In this document: piece after piece, positions 8,743-17,703 of the stretch
Layout: the number at the start of each line of letters is the position of its first letter
How positions within the stretch are numbered: the stretch's first letter is position 1
NCBI RefSeq assembly: GCF_023701485.1
Contig: NZ_JAMQBK010000029.1
Coordinates: 225,708-289,707 of the forward strand
Direction of reading: 5' to 3'
Source: Aporhodopirellula aestuarii
GTDB lineage: Bacteria; Planctomycetota; Planctomycetia; Pirellulales; Pirellulaceae
DNA: 64,000 nucleotides
The notes under the pieces: model-generated
What the model saw: the letters and a program-made list of their open reading frames with translations, nothing else
What the model was told of the DNA's origin: nothing
Database searches by the model: none
Made by a program: the position numbers and the translations under genes

Positions 8743-10052
8743 ACCTCAAGCGTCGCCAATGCTTGGTCAAGGTCCGCGATCAAGTCGGCGGAGTCCTCAA
8801 TACCGCACGAGAACCGAATCATGTTGTCGGAGATCCCGAACGACTCACGTTGCTCCGGCGTGTAGCCGAAATAGCTCATCACCAGCGGTTGTTCGATAAG
8901 AGATTCCACGCCGCCCAAGCTCGGAGCGATGCGTGCCAGTTTGGCTGCGTCCACAACGCGAGAGGTTTCTCGCCAGTCGGCATCTTTGACGGTGAACGTG
9001 ATCAAGCCGCCGAAACCCCGCATTTGCTCGCGAGCGATTGCGTGTGTGCGATGGGAGGGTAGCCCGGGATAATAAACGCGATCCACACGCGGGTGATCTT
9101 CGAGGAACTTGGCAACGGCCAAGCCGTTTTCGTTGTGCCGCGCCATGCGGAGTGCGAACGTCTTCAGGCCACGTTCGAGTAAATAGAGGCTGTGCGGGGA
9201 ACTCACGCTACCCAAGCATCCACGAAGTGCCCGCACCGGATCGAGCAGTTCTCGCCGACCGCAGATCACGCCGGCAAGCAGATCGTTATGTCCGCCGAGG
9301 TACTTGGTTGCCGAATGCAGAACGTAGTCCACGCCATAGTCAATCGGTTTGAGATTGAACGGCGTGGCCAGTGTCGCGTCGATCAGTGTCTCGACTTCGT
9401 GAGCTTTGCCAATCGCTGCGAACTGTTCGAGGTCAACGCAGGTGAGGTGTGGGTTGGTCGGGGATTCCGAAACGAGCATTTTCGTTTTCGGTGTAATCGC
9501 CGCTTCCATGGCGGCAAAGTCGCCGGTGGGAACCTGCCGCGTCACGACGCCGAAGCGGGCGAGGTGTTTCGAGCAAAACTCACGGCTGCGGTGATAGCAC
9601 TGGTCAAAGAAGACGATTTCATCGCCCGCTGACAGCCGGCTCATCAATAGCCCGACGATGGCTGCCATTCCACTGGAGTACAGGATGGCATCTTCGGCGC
9701 CTTCGAGCGCGGCCAGTTTGGCTTCGACGACACGCTCGTTGGGATTGCCGTAGCGGCCGTACTCTTCGCGTTGCTCACGCCCCTCAACGAATTCCAGCAG
9801 CTCGTTGGTGGACTCAAACGTGAAGGTCGACGCCGAATAGATGGGAGTCGCAATGGCTCCTTCTGATTTCTGTCGTCGCTCACCGCCGTGCACGCATTGC
9901 GTCGACGTGCCATGGGGACTGAGTGGGGCGACGAGACCCGTGTCCGCACTCGAGTTGTCGGACGAAGAAGTGGCCGGTGGGGTGCACGGGCCGGTGGTGA
10001 CGCACGTCAGCAAATCGGTGGTTTCCACCGATTCAATCGAATTGGTTTTCAT
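8739..10052 (-). CDS. Cys/Met metabolism PLP-dependent enzyme (first gene of pair)
   Basis: Paralogue of the following gene, 437 residues. It has EEYGRYGNPNERVVE (97-110), YSSGMAAIVGLL (125-136) and PLP Lys250 in HSATKYLGGHND, plus SLGGVESLIEQPLVMSYF near the C-terminus. The first 47 residues (Ser/Thr-rich, SSSDNSSADTG) precede the usual start of the fold (TQCVHGGERR) and look like a dispensable extension. The tyrosine motif Y-G-R-Y-G-N-P-N replaces the more usual Y-S-R-x-x-N-P-T, which points to cystathionine gamma-synthase-like or sulfhydrylase-like members rather than a classic lyase. First gene of the operon, behind a leader with three stem-loops. Confidence 0.88.
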   Translation of the reverse strand: MKTNSIESVETTDLLTCVTTGPCTPPATSSSDNSSADTGLVAPLSPHGTSTQCVHGGERRQKSEGAIATPIYSASTFTFESTNELLEFVEGREQREEYGRYGNPNERVVEAKLAALEGAEDAILYSSGMAAIVGLLMSRLSAGDEIVFFDQCYHRSREFCSKHLARFGVVTRQVPTGDFAAMEAAITPKTKMLVSESPTNPHLTCVDLEQFAAIGKAHEVETLIDATLATPFNLKPIDYGVDYVLHSATKYLGGHNDLLAGVICGRRELLDPVRALRGCLGSVSSPHSLYLLERGLKTFALRMARHNENGLAVAKFLEDHPRVDRVYYPGLPSHRTHAIAREQMRGFGGLITFTVKDADWRETSRVVDAAKLARIAPSLGGVESLIEQPLVMSYFGYTPEQRESFGISDNMIRFSCGIEDSADLIADLDQALATLEV

Positions 10053-10397
10053 TTCAATGGCTTTTTAGCAGTGAGGCTGCAAGCGGCCGCAAATCCCTAC
10101 ATGTTTGCGAGCCGGACTTCCGAGGAAACCCGGCTAGAGTGATTCTCAGGTTAGCCACTTGCCCGCTTTTGGGCAAGCGATTTTCTTTGGGAACTTTGGG
10201 CGGAGTTCCAAAGCCGATATTTGTCAGCCGTTAACACCGCTGTCCTGCTTTGCTCTCCCTGACGATGGCCTACAATGAACTCGTCTTGATCGCAGGAGAT
10301 TCGGCGGGAATGGGTGGGGTGAATATGTCCGAAGGAGACCGAGCGAAAAGGACCTCAAAATCAGGATCAACCACCGCAACTGTCACGGTTCGCTTTG
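10053..10397. other. Divergent intergenic region with structured leader
   Basis: This 345-base gap separates the PLP-enzyme operon (minus) from the HEAT protein (plus). Its left half has three consecutive stem-loops (separate entry). On the plus strand TACAAT at about 10271-10276 with TTTGCT 16 bases upstream is a possible promoter for the HEAT gene. No coding sequence seen. Confidence 0.5.
10111..10213 (-). promoter_or_regulatory. Three-hairpin leader upstream of the PLP-enzyme operon
   Basis: Within about 60-160 bases upstream of the first PLP gene are three inverted repeats: 10111-10134 (GCCGG/CCGGC outer stem, TTCC/GGAA inner stem), 10158-10177 (CTTGCCC/GGGCAAG) and 10185-10213 (CTTTGG-AACT pairing with AGTT-CCAAAG around one bulged G). 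This is directly visible. A leader RNA controlling sulfur amino-acid genes is inference; it does not match the SAM-I core I know. Confidence 0.4.
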
Positions 10398-11834
10398 ATG
10401 AATATGTTTAGAAAAGATCGAAAAACACACCGTCGATGTCGGCGAGTCGGTTGCGTCGGTGACGCTGGCTCGGCCGCTCGCTGCCGTGTCCTGCAGAGTG
10501 TTTTCGCGGTGACATTGGTCGTGTTGGCGATGCCTTTGACGGCGCAGGAACCCTTGCCCGGTGCCACCGATACCGGCGAGGCAAATAAACCCGTAAAGCT
10601 CGCAATCAGTTCTCAACCGCATCTTCCCAGCGATCAGATCGCAGCGGTGTTTGATTCCTTGAACGAAATGGAAGCTTCAGAAGTAGATGCTTTGGGACCG
10701 AACGATCCGGACCGGGCGGGTGAGGAAGGAACAACCGACGAACAACAAGACGCGGCTTCGCCGTCAGGATCGCAGTCCGATCCCACGGAAGCAACTGCCG
10801 CTGAAATCGTGCAATGGGTAGATCAACTCGGGTCGACCGAGTTTGCCGCGCGAGAGCAAGCGACCTTGAAGCTTCGCAAGGTCGGGAAACGGGCTCTCTC
10901 GGTGTTAGAAAAAACATCACGTGAACACCCCGATCCGGAGGTCCGCATGAGGGCGAATGATGTTGCCAAAGGAATCACCGGAGGCGAAACCGCCGGGCGG
11001 ATCGATGCGTTTCTTGCTGGGCAAGACGTATCGCTCGACGGTTGGGAAGTTTTTAAGAAGATTCTTGGGGACGGGGTGCGGATACGCGAGCTGTTTGTGG
11101 ATTTTTTGATGCGACATGGCGACGTCGCTTCTTCACTCGAAGGCACATCGACGGATCGACAATTGGCGTTTCAGGCGACCGTCGTGGGAGTCCAGCGTGG
11201 GATGTTTGTCGAGCAGCGGTTGCCGACGGAAGCGGACTTGATCGCCCTCATACTGCTCGCCAATGATCACGGCATGCCCGTCTCGCGGGTTGAGGAAAAT
11301 GCTATCTACACGGTGCTGCGCCGCGATGCCACCAACAAATTGCTGAGCGACGCGCAATTGTCGGGGCCGTTTCGTTCCATGCTAGGCGGATGGATTTCAC
11401 GCGATGATGTTTCCAATCGCGAAGAGATGTTGTGGTTCGCGTTGAGTTGGGATCTGGTCGAGGTGTTGCCATTGGCATTCGCAACACTCGAGAAGTCGAC
11501 CGATCCGATCACGATAAGCATGGCAATGCAAGCGATCGCGCGATTCGGGGACAAGAGTAGTATTCCCGTCGTCGCCAAGTTCCTTGGTGACGAACGCCCC
11601 GCGAGTGAGCAGCAATACGCCAGGGGCACGTTGGTGCAAACGCTCGTCTGTGATGCAGCGGCAGCGACGATCATTTTGTTGAGCGATCGTTCGCTTGCCG
11701 ATTTTGGGATGAACGAATCGGCCGAGCATCCCAAGTATGGATTTATCGTGATGGAGATCGGTTTCCCGATCGAGGATCCGAAACCACGCGAGGAAGCGAT
11801 GGAAAAACTGAAAAAGGAACTGCTGCCTGAGTGA
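10398..11834 (+). CDS. Secreted HEAT-repeat-like protein of unknown function
   Basis: I do not recognise a specific family. From the ATG at 10398 it is 478 residues. A signal-peptide-like stretch (VLQSVFAVTLVVLAMPLTAQ, about residues 31-50) ends at a plausible AQE cleavage site; the preceding basic region is long, so a start at 10404 is also possible. The segment EIVQWVDQLGSTEFAAREQATLKLRKVGKRAL..PDPEVRMRA is the planctomycete HEAT/armadillo pattern of a helix pair sensing unit. Another helical repeat, ISMAMQAIARFGDKSSIPVVAKFL, lies near the end. No catalytic motif is visible. It converges on thyA with a gap of only 15 bases. Confidence 0.7.
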   Translation: MNMFRKDRKTHRRCRRVGCVGDAGSAARCRVLQSVFAVTLVVLAMPLTAQEPLPGATDTGEANKPVKLAISSQPHLPSDQIAAVFDSLNEMEASEVDALGPNDPDRAGEEGTTDEQQDAASPSGSQSDPTEATAAEIVQWVDQLGSTEFAAREQATLKLRKVGKRALSVLEKTSREHPDPEVRMRANDVAKGITGGETAGRIDAFLAGQDVSLDGWEVFKKILGDGVRIRELFVDFLMRHGDVASSLEGTSTDRQLAFQATVVGVQRGMFVEQRLPTEADLIALILLANDHGMPVSRVEENAIYTVLRRDATNKLLSDAQLSGPFRSMLGGWISRDDVSNREEMLWFALSWDLVEVLPLAFATLEKSTDPITISMAMQAIARFGDKSSIPVVAKFLGDERPASEQQYARGTLVQTLVCDAAAATIILLSDRSLADFGMNESAEHPKYGFIVMEIGFPIEDPKPREEAMEKLKKELLPE

Positions 11835-11849
11835 TCCGGTGCAGACCTT

Positions 11850-12725
11850 TTATACGGCAACCGGCGCTTTGATATGCGGGTGTGGGTCGTAGTCGATCAG
11901 TTCAAAGTCCTCGAATCGGAAGTCGTCGATTGATGCGACATCTCGGTTGATGATCAGTTTGGGGCGCGGTCGGGGTGTCCGTGTGAGTTGTTCGCGGGCC
12001 TGTGCGTAGTGGTTTGAATACAGGTGCACATCGCCGAGGGTGTGAACAAACTCCCCGGGCTCGAGCCCGGTTACTTTGGCCATCATCGTCGTTAGCAATG
12101 CGTAACTCGCGATGTTGAACGGCACGCCCAGAAACAAGTCGGCGCTGCGTTGATACATCTGGCACGAAAGACGTCCGCCGGCCACGTAGAACTGGAACAT
12201 CAAGTGGCACGGGGGCAGGGCCATGTGGGGAACGTCGGCGACGTTCCAAGCCGAAACGATCAGACGACGCGATTGAGGGTTGGTTCGAATTTCGTTTTCG
12301 ACCCAAGCGATTTGGTCGATCACGTCGCGATCGCTGTTGTTGGCCGCGGTATTGCTCTTCGCTGCTGATTTGTTCTTCGTCGCTGAGTCGCTTGTTCGGC
12401 TAGGTTCGGCGGATCTTGCCGGCCAGCTCCGCCACTGGTGTCCGTACACCGGGCCGAGTTCACCGTCCGCGTCGGCCCATTCGTCCCAAATCGAAACCCC
12501 GTTTTCCTTGAGCCAACGGATGTTCGTTTCGCCACGGAGGAACCACAGCAGTTCGTAGATGATCGACCGCACATGGAGTTTTTTTGTCGTTAGCAATGGG
12601 AAGCCATCGGCCAAATCAAAACGCATTTGCCTGCCGAAGAGGCTGCGTGTGCCCACGCCTGTTCGATCATCGCGATCGAGTCCTTGATGAAGAACCTCGT
12701 CGAGGAGTTCTAAGTAGCCGTGCAT
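11850..12725 (-). CDS. thyA: Thymidylate synthase with a low-complexity insertion
   Basis: Folate-dependent thymidylate synthase, converting dUMP to dTMP with methylene-tetrahydrofolate. 291 residues against about 264 for the E. coli enzyme. Motifs: [19 protein letters not shown] (20-38), [11 protein letters not shown] (58-68), catalytic Cys173 in [31 protein letters not shown], and the C-terminal IKAPVAV. The extra length is a Ser/Asn/Lys/Ala-rich insertion at about residues 103-134 (bases about 12324-12419), between YGHQWRSWP and [10 protein letters not shown], where other ThyA proteins have a few residues. The frame stays open, and all catalytic elements are intact, so it should be active. 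Confidence 0.96.
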   Translation of the reverse strand: MHGYLELLDEVLHQGLDRDDRTGVGTRSLFGRQMRFDLADGFPLLTTKKLHVRSIIYELLWFLRGETNIRWLKENGVSIWDEWADADGELGPVYGHQWRSWPARSAEPSRTSDSATKNKSAAKSNTAANNSDRDVIDQIAWVENEIRTNPQSRRLIVSAWNVADVPHMALPPCHLMFQFYVAGGRLSCQMYQRSADLFLGVPFNIASYALLTTMMAKVTGLEPGEFVHTLGDVHLYSNHYAQAREQLTRTPRPRPKLIINRDVASIDDFRFEDFELIDYDPHPHIKAPVAV

Positions 12726-12785
12726 GAATCCAGTTCTTTGGTCGTGGTCGCTGTGGTTATGAAGTAGGTGGTGAGTTCGGTGGCA

Positions 12786-13604
12786 CTATGATTGTCGTTC
12801 GGGACGAACACAGTCCAACGTCCAGTGGCGGTTGCTGGTCATGTTGACGCAGCCCGGGTCAATTCCGAGTGTCGCCACGATCTCTCGGATTTCCTCAAGT
12901 GTCAACGCGGCGTGAAGGGATTGACGCAGCAATTGGCGAGGGTCGATACCGGAGGTTGCCGCCTCTGCCGATCCGCCATGGAGTTCAACGAGTCGTTCGA
13001 CTTCGCGATCCGTCTCGGGACGATACAGGTCGCGGACAAACAATCTCCCACCCGGCCGAAGTGCTTTGATCCCCAGACGCAGTGCGTTGATTGGGGATTC
13101 GAGGTGATGCAGCACCGTGTTGCTTATGACGGTCTCGGCTAGCTCGCTCTGCAACCCGTCGGGATCGTTGAGGTCGACCTGTTCGAGTTGGATTTGACCG
13201 AGCATTCCCGCAAACTCCAGCTCGACGCGGGCAAGTTCCAGCATGTCGACGCAATGATCGACTCCCATCACCTGCAGGCTGCTGAGGTCACTGCCGTGGC
13301 TGACGGCCGGCCGGGATCCCTCGACGATTGCCGCGGCGGTCTCGCAGAGCGTGATCGGGATCAATGCGGGGCCGCATCCCAGGTCGATTACCCGGGGGCC
13401 GACAGGTCCCGACTCAAAAAGATCGCGGACGAAGCCGCGATTGACGTCACCGTGATCCATCTCGCGATACACATCGGCTTCGAGCTTGGGATCGAGCGGG
13501 GGTGGTTCGCAAACACGGGGCAACATTGCAGGAGGTTTGGTTTGGAGGCAGAGGTCGACGACGTCTTGGTCGGCGTTATATCTCGCAGTCGAATTCACCG
13601 CCAC
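12786..13604 (-). CDS. Class I SAM-dependent methyltransferase
   Basis: Rossmann-fold methyltransferase, 272 residues from a GTG start. The SAM-binding motif I is VIDLGCGPALIPITL, followed by an acidic strand end (VMGVDHCVDMLELARVEL), VDLNDPDG and the post-motif AETVISNTVLHHLESPINALRLGIKALRPGGRLFVRDLYRPETD, which is characteristic of the Methyltransf_11/25 type. The C-terminal part (LHAALTLEEIREIVATLGI) forms the usual helix-strand end. Substrate not deducible. It is 60 bases upstream of thyA on the same strand and may be in the same transcript. Confidence 0.85.
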   Translation of the reverse strand: MAVNSTARYNADQDVVDLCLQTKPPAMLPRVCEPPPLDPKLEADVYREMDHGDVNRGFVRDLFESGPVGPRVIDLGCGPALIPITLCETAAAIVEGSRPAVSHGSDLSSLQVMGVDHCVDMLELARVELEFAGMLGQIQLEQVDLNDPDGLQSELAETVISNTVLHHLESPINALRLGIKALRPGGRLFVRDLYRPETDREVERLVELHGGSAEAATSGIDPRQLLRQSLHAALTLEEIREIVATLGIDPGCVNMTSNRHWTLDCVRPERQS

Positions 13605-14415
13605 CGTTTGAGTTGCTGCTGTCTTAGAAGCTACCTATTCGTAGACATTTGCTTTCGCCCTCCCGCAAGCCGCCCGGTTGCAGCGAGTAAGATGTTCGAA
13701 ATTTACCGAGCGGCTCGCGCCGTTCCGCCATAAAAACCACCCGGTTAGCGGGAAAGCAGATGGCGTTGGGCTCGCGGTCTACCGCTAAAAAGCGTAGCGG
13801 AACGGCGCGAGCCGGCCGGTCTCACCCACTTTTCGATGCTGATAAAGCACTATTAGGCCGGTGTAAAAAGACGCATTAACCTTTGGGGGTTTCGACTTTG
13901 CGGTGCTCGAATATTGTGCCGATTGGTCGACGTGCGTTTGGTTGACGACTAGGTGTCTTCAACAGCATCAACCTGTTTGCCCTTTTTCTAACCGCCCTGC
14001 CCTACCCCGCTTCGATCGCTGGGCTCCGTCTTGTTTGCCGGCAGTGAGCGGGAGAGATATAACAACTGGTTCTTTAGGGTGGGTTGTCGTTGGTGTTTCA
14101 GAGGGGTGTCTGGCGGTGGTTGATGGTGGATCGACAAGTGAGTTGCAATAGGGCGAATGGGAGGATTAAGAGCGTTGTTCCGGCTTTTAATCCCTCCAAC
14201 TGCTCCATGTCTGAGGCCTTAGGGGCTTTAGTTAAAATTTTCTGAAATCCGGGCCCTCATACTCGGTTTGTCAACTAAAACGTAGACTCAAAGCCTGCTG
14301 ACTTTCGCGGTCACGTGAGATAGGGGATTATTGCCGTTGTGGAAAGAGGCTTGGAATTTATGGCGTCAGAGGAATACTCTGGTGATTCTGATTCCGAAAT
14401 TTTTAGGCGAGATAA
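13605..14415. other. Long intergenic region ahead of the exopolysaccharide cluster
   Basis: About 810 bases between the divergent methyltransferase and the Wzz-like gene. It holds a copy of the dispersed palindromic repeat (13705-13857), a GCCCTGCCCTACCCC microrepeat near 14000 and an AT-richer stretch at 14220-14415 that should contain the cluster's promoter. Open frames present here have no recognisable motif or protein-like composition. Confidence 0.55.
13705..13857. repeat. Dispersed palindromic repeat, copy 1 (nested)
   Basis: Outer arms 13705-13729 and 13796-13820 carry the GCGGCTCGCGCCGTTCCGC-like unit and its reverse complement. An inner TTAGCGG/CCGCTAA pair lies between them. The right arm plus the following tail (GTCTCACCC..., up to AGCACTA) matches the copy at 42609-42676. 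Compare 45371-45428 and 63823-64000. Confidence 0.75.
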
Positions 14416-16200
14416 ATGAAACGACCAAAATCCGGTTCCGGCGCCATGCGTTCACTATCGAAATCGGAGCAGTCAGCGGGGTGGAACGGGCCGCCGACTG
14501 CGGAATCTTGGGCGATGGTCACCCCCGCGGATGTGTTGCGATCGATCGGTCGACGACTTCCCTCGGTTTTCTTTACAACGGTTCTCGTCACCGTCGCAGT
14601 CGTCGCGATGCTCATTGTGTGGCCCAATCAGTACCGCAGCGAAGGGATGATGTACGTCCGGTTGGGACGTGGCGCCATGGGGGGGGACCCCACCGCGAAG
14701 CCGACCGGTTCAGTGTCGATGCAGGAGAGTCGCACCGCCGAGGTCGTCAGTATCGGAGAGATGATCGGCAGTCGTGAAATCGCCGAACGTGTCGTGGATC
14801 GGATCGGGGGGGACACGATCAACCAGCCTCGCAACTGGATGGAGCAAGCCGCCGAAGATTTCTCGACCTTCTTGGATTCTGACAGCAGATGGGTGTCTTG
14901 GATCCCCAGTCGCGGGCCCAAGACCGTCGGTGACATGACTCCCGAGCAATACGAAGCTCAGATCGAACGTGAGAAGGCCATCAAAGTTGTTAGCGACGCG
15001 ATCCAGATCAAGGTGGCTAAAAATGGTTACACCGTCTCGGTTGTGGGTAAGGAAGACGATCCGTTGCTCGTGCAATCCATCGTCCAAGCGGTGATGGATG
15101 AATTCGGCAGCTATCACGTGGAAGCTCACCGGGTGAAGGGGTCAGAGAGCTTTTTCGAAGTCCAGGCATCCGAGAGTCGTGAACTGGCGATCGCTGCACG
15201 CAAAAAACTCCAGGAGACTCGTAACGAGATGGGGTGGATCAGTGCCGAGTCAGCCGAGCGAACACTCAGCGAGCGGATCATCGACCTGGAAACTAAGTTG
15301 AGTACCGCTGATAGCGAGTTTGCCGAAGCGATCAGCCAGGCGGAAGAACTCCGCCGGCAATTGGCTGCAACGGACCGGTGGGTCCCCGTGGAAGTCACGC
15401 TCGGAATTGCTAACGCGGCCGGTGATCAAGTCCGCAGCCAGCTATACGATGTCCAAGTTCAAGACGGTGATGAACTTGCGAGACTCAGTCCGTCGCATCC
15501 TCGATACAAACGTATCAAGGACAAAGTCGAGAAGAGTGAGAACTTGGCCGACAGCGAACGCGGCGAGCGACAAGAAACGCGAGAAGCGATTAACCCGGTA
15601 TACCAGCAACTGGAAACGCAATTCCAAACCGTTCGTGCCAAGGCGGTTGGTTTGGAAAGCCGTCGTGATTCGATCGCCGATAGGCTCCGGGTGACTCAAT
15701 CGGATCTTAAACGGCTCAATAATGACATTACCACGATGGCCCAATTATCATGGGAAGCTGAGCTGGCGGAAGAAACATTTCGAGACCATGCGCGATCGTT
15801 GGAGGAAGCACGCGTAAACACAGAGTTGGACAAAAGCCAAATGTCTGACGTGAGTGTGATTCAGGACGCGACGTTGAATCTGAAGAAGTCTGGCCCGATG
15901 CGGGGTCTGCTATCGATTGTCGGAGCGATGTTCGCTTTGTCACTCGGTTTATTGCAGGCGATCTTGCGAGATTCCCCTGTCGATCCGAGAGCTACCCGCG
16001 ACCTGCCGGAGACCAAGAACGACTCGGCGTCTGATGAGGAAGACGATGAGCACCATGACAACATATTTGAATCAAACGGGGACGAAGACTCAGTGGAGGT
16101 TCGTGCGGTCGACAATGACGTCGAGCAAGAATTCACAGGTACACAGGTTGTTTCCTTGCCTAAATCGGGAGCCGGTTCCTCCGTTACTCTGCCACGTTGA
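14416..16200 (+). CDS. Wzz/GumC-like polysaccharide chain-length determinant protein
   Basis: Polysaccharide co-polymerase expected to set the length or export of an exopolysaccharide. 594 residues. A first membrane helix at about 51-69 (VFFTTVLVTVAVVAMLIVW) is followed by QYRSEGMMYVRLGRG, the usual Wzz start. A large, charged, coiled-coil periplasmic region runs from about 170 to 480, and a second helix at about 495-517 (GLLSIVGAMFALSLGLLQAIL) follows. After it comes a 77-residue acidic cytoplasmic tail (SDEEDDEHHDNIFESNGDED). There is no Walker A motif, so the tyrosine-kinase half found in many Wzz/BY-kinase fusions is absent. First gene of the cluster. Confidence 0.85.
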   Translation: MKRPKSGSGAMRSLSKSEQSAGWNGPPTAESWAMVTPADVLRSIGRRLPSVFFTTVLVTVAVVAMLIVWPNQYRSEGMMYVRLGRGAMGGDPTAKPTGSVSMQESRTAEVVSIGEMIGSREIAERVVDRIGGDTINQPRNWMEQAAEDFSTFLDSDSRWVSWIPSRGPKTVGDMTPEQYEAQIEREKAIKVVSDAIQIKVAKNGYTVSVVGKEDDPLLVQSIVQAVMDEFGSYHVEAHRVKGSESFFEVQASESRELAIAARKKLQETRNEMGWISAESAERTLSERIIDLETKLSTADSEFAEAISQAEELRRQLAATDRWVPVEVTLGIANAAGDQVRSQLYDVQVQDGDELARLSPSHPRYKRIKDKVEKSENLADSERGERQETREAINPVYQQLETQFQTVRAKAVGLESRRDSIADRLRVTQSDLKRLNNDITTMAQLSWEAELAEETFRDHARSLEEARVNTELDKSQMSDVSVIQDATLNLKKSGPMRGLLSIVGAMFALSLGLLQAILRDSPVDPRATRDLPETKNDSASDEEDDEHHDNIFESNGDEDSVEVRAVDNDVEQEFTGTQVVSLPKSGAGSSVTLPR

Positions 16201-16300
16201 TGCTTTGAAAAATTGCTGCCGGGTGTTGTTGGGCAAAGCTTGTTTGCTCCGGTGGCCGCGACGAGACTGTATTAAGTTATTTATCATCTAGGACGACATC

Positions 16301-17689
16301 GTGTTTCCATTCCTTAAACGACGAGTTCGCGACCGGGGGTGGTTGGCTTGGCCGACCGTATCCGCTCTGGGGAGTCGCCGCGCGCTGCTGTTGTCACCAC
16401 GACAGTTTGGGCGTGAAGTCGCGCGAGAGCGGGTTCGGTCCACTCGGCGCTCGATCCCGTTTTGCATTCTTACGGTGGAGATGCAATACGCCGAGGCGGC
16501 GGTGTTGGCAGCGCGTAGCCGTTCCACCGCTCCGTCCGCAAAGGTGCGGTTGGGGAGACGCGCGTCAGTTTTGAAAAAAGAGTCGCGTCAGCTCGTCGAT
16601 CTGTTGCACCGCAATCTGCGAATGACAGATGAGAAAGGGGTTCTTTCGGCGACCCAATTTGGAGTGTTGCTTGTCGACACACCGGAGATGGGCGGGCGTG
16701 CGGTTTTAGACCGAATGACGCAGCTTCTTTCAGCGGCCGATCTGCACGTGCAACTGAATTTAGAAGTTTATGACCCCGAAGGTTTCGGCGACAACGAAGA
16801 GAATGCGATCGTTTCGAGCGGCGGATCCGAAAACCGGCGAGGAGACGACAACAACGACGGTGATTGGGGACGCAGACTCTCCGGAACGGTGCAGACCGCG
16901 ACCGCGGTCTTGCAGCAAACGACCCTCCATTCGGATGCTGCCATGGCGTCACCGATTCATGTTCCGGGGGAACCTTCCGATGCATCGACATTGGTTCATC
17001 GCCAGCCTTTGACGGCGACGCGGGTGGACGGTGGCGTCGAGAGTCGAGTGAGTATTGCCAGTGAAGATTCAACCTACCATCGGCCTTTGGCGGCTCGGGT
17101 TGTCAAACGGACCGTTGATATCGTGGGTGCTTGCGTCGGGCTGGTTTTAACCGGTCCGTTCATCGCCGCGTCGATGATTGTGATCAAGTGGACCGATGGT
17201 GGGCCGGCGTTGTTTTGTCAAACCCGTGAAGGACTCCACGGTCGCCCTTTCACGATCTACAAACTACGGTCGATGGTCGTTGACGCTGAAAAGTCGCAAG
17301 CAGCCTTGCGGGCGGCCAGCCATCGCGACGGACCAGCCTTTAAAATCAGCAGAGACCCACGTGTTACGAAAGTGGGGCACTTTTTACGAGCGACTTGTCT
17401 GGATGAATTACCCCAACTGATTAATGTACTCAAAGGTGACATGTCCTTGGTTGGGCCGCGCCCATTGCCTTGGCATGAAAGTCGCGCTTGTGAGCGATGG
17501 CACCGTCGTCGTTTAGACGTTCGCCCCGGTTTAACTTGCATCTGGCAGATCGACAAATCAAAAGCCGAAACATTCGACGATTGGATGCGGATGGATTTGC
17601 AATACATCGATCGATTGGGCTTCTTTAAGGATCTGCAGTTGATCGCGCGAACGGTGGTCGTTCCCGTAACCGGACGGGGCGGCGACTAA
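16301..17689 (+). CDS. Sugar-phosphate transferase with degenerate GGDEF-like N-terminal domain
   Basis: The C-terminal half (about 266-462) is a bacterial sugar transferase that loads the first sugar phosphate onto undecaprenyl phosphate: RVVKRTVDIVGACVGLVLTGP membrane hairpin, then QTREGLHGRPFTIYKLRSM, DELPQLINVLKGDMSLVGPRP and RPGLTCIWQI. The N-terminal half is unusual: instead of four membrane helices it has a soluble domain (about 50-160) whose pattern RSIPFCILTVEM...LVDLLHRNLRMTDEKGVLSATQFGVLLVDT resembles a GGDEF domain with the signature loop changed to SATQF. A 100-residue low-complexity linker joins them. GTG start after an AGGA stretch. The GGDEF likeness is by eye. Confidence 0.85.
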   Translation: MFPFLKRRVRDRGWLAWPTVSALGSRRALLLSPRQFGREVARERVRSTRRSIPFCILTVEMQYAEAAVLAARSRSTAPSAKVRLGRRASVLKKESRQLVDLLHRNLRMTDEKGVLSATQFGVLLVDTPEMGGRAVLDRMTQLLSAADLHVQLNLEVYDPEGFGDNEENAIVSSGGSENRRGDDNNDGDWGRRLSGTVQTATAVLQQTTLHSDAAMASPIHVPGEPSDASTLVHRQPLTATRVDGGVESRVSIASEDSTYHRPLAARVVKRTVDIVGACVGLVLTGPFIAASMIVIKWTDGGPALFCQTREGLHGRPFTIYKLRSMVVDAEKSQAALRAASHRDGPAFKISRDPRVTKVGHFLRATCLDELPQLINVLKGDMSLVGPRPLPWHESRACERWHRRRLDVRPGLTCIWQIDKSKAETFDDWMRMDLQYIDRLGFFKDLQLIARTVVVPVTGRGGD

Positions 17690-17703
17690 TATGAACCCGA
17701 AAC

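Noticed and set aside
10053..10397. SAM-I riboswitch before the PLP-enzyme pair
   Set aside because: The three hairpins do not show the SAM-I core (no matching conserved first helix, kink-turn or pseudoknot strings), so I report a leader of unknown type only.
13903..14151. 82-codon frame in the long gap before the exopolysaccharide cluster
   Set aside because: Cys/Trp-rich composition, no motif and a microrepeat inside; chance frame more likely.
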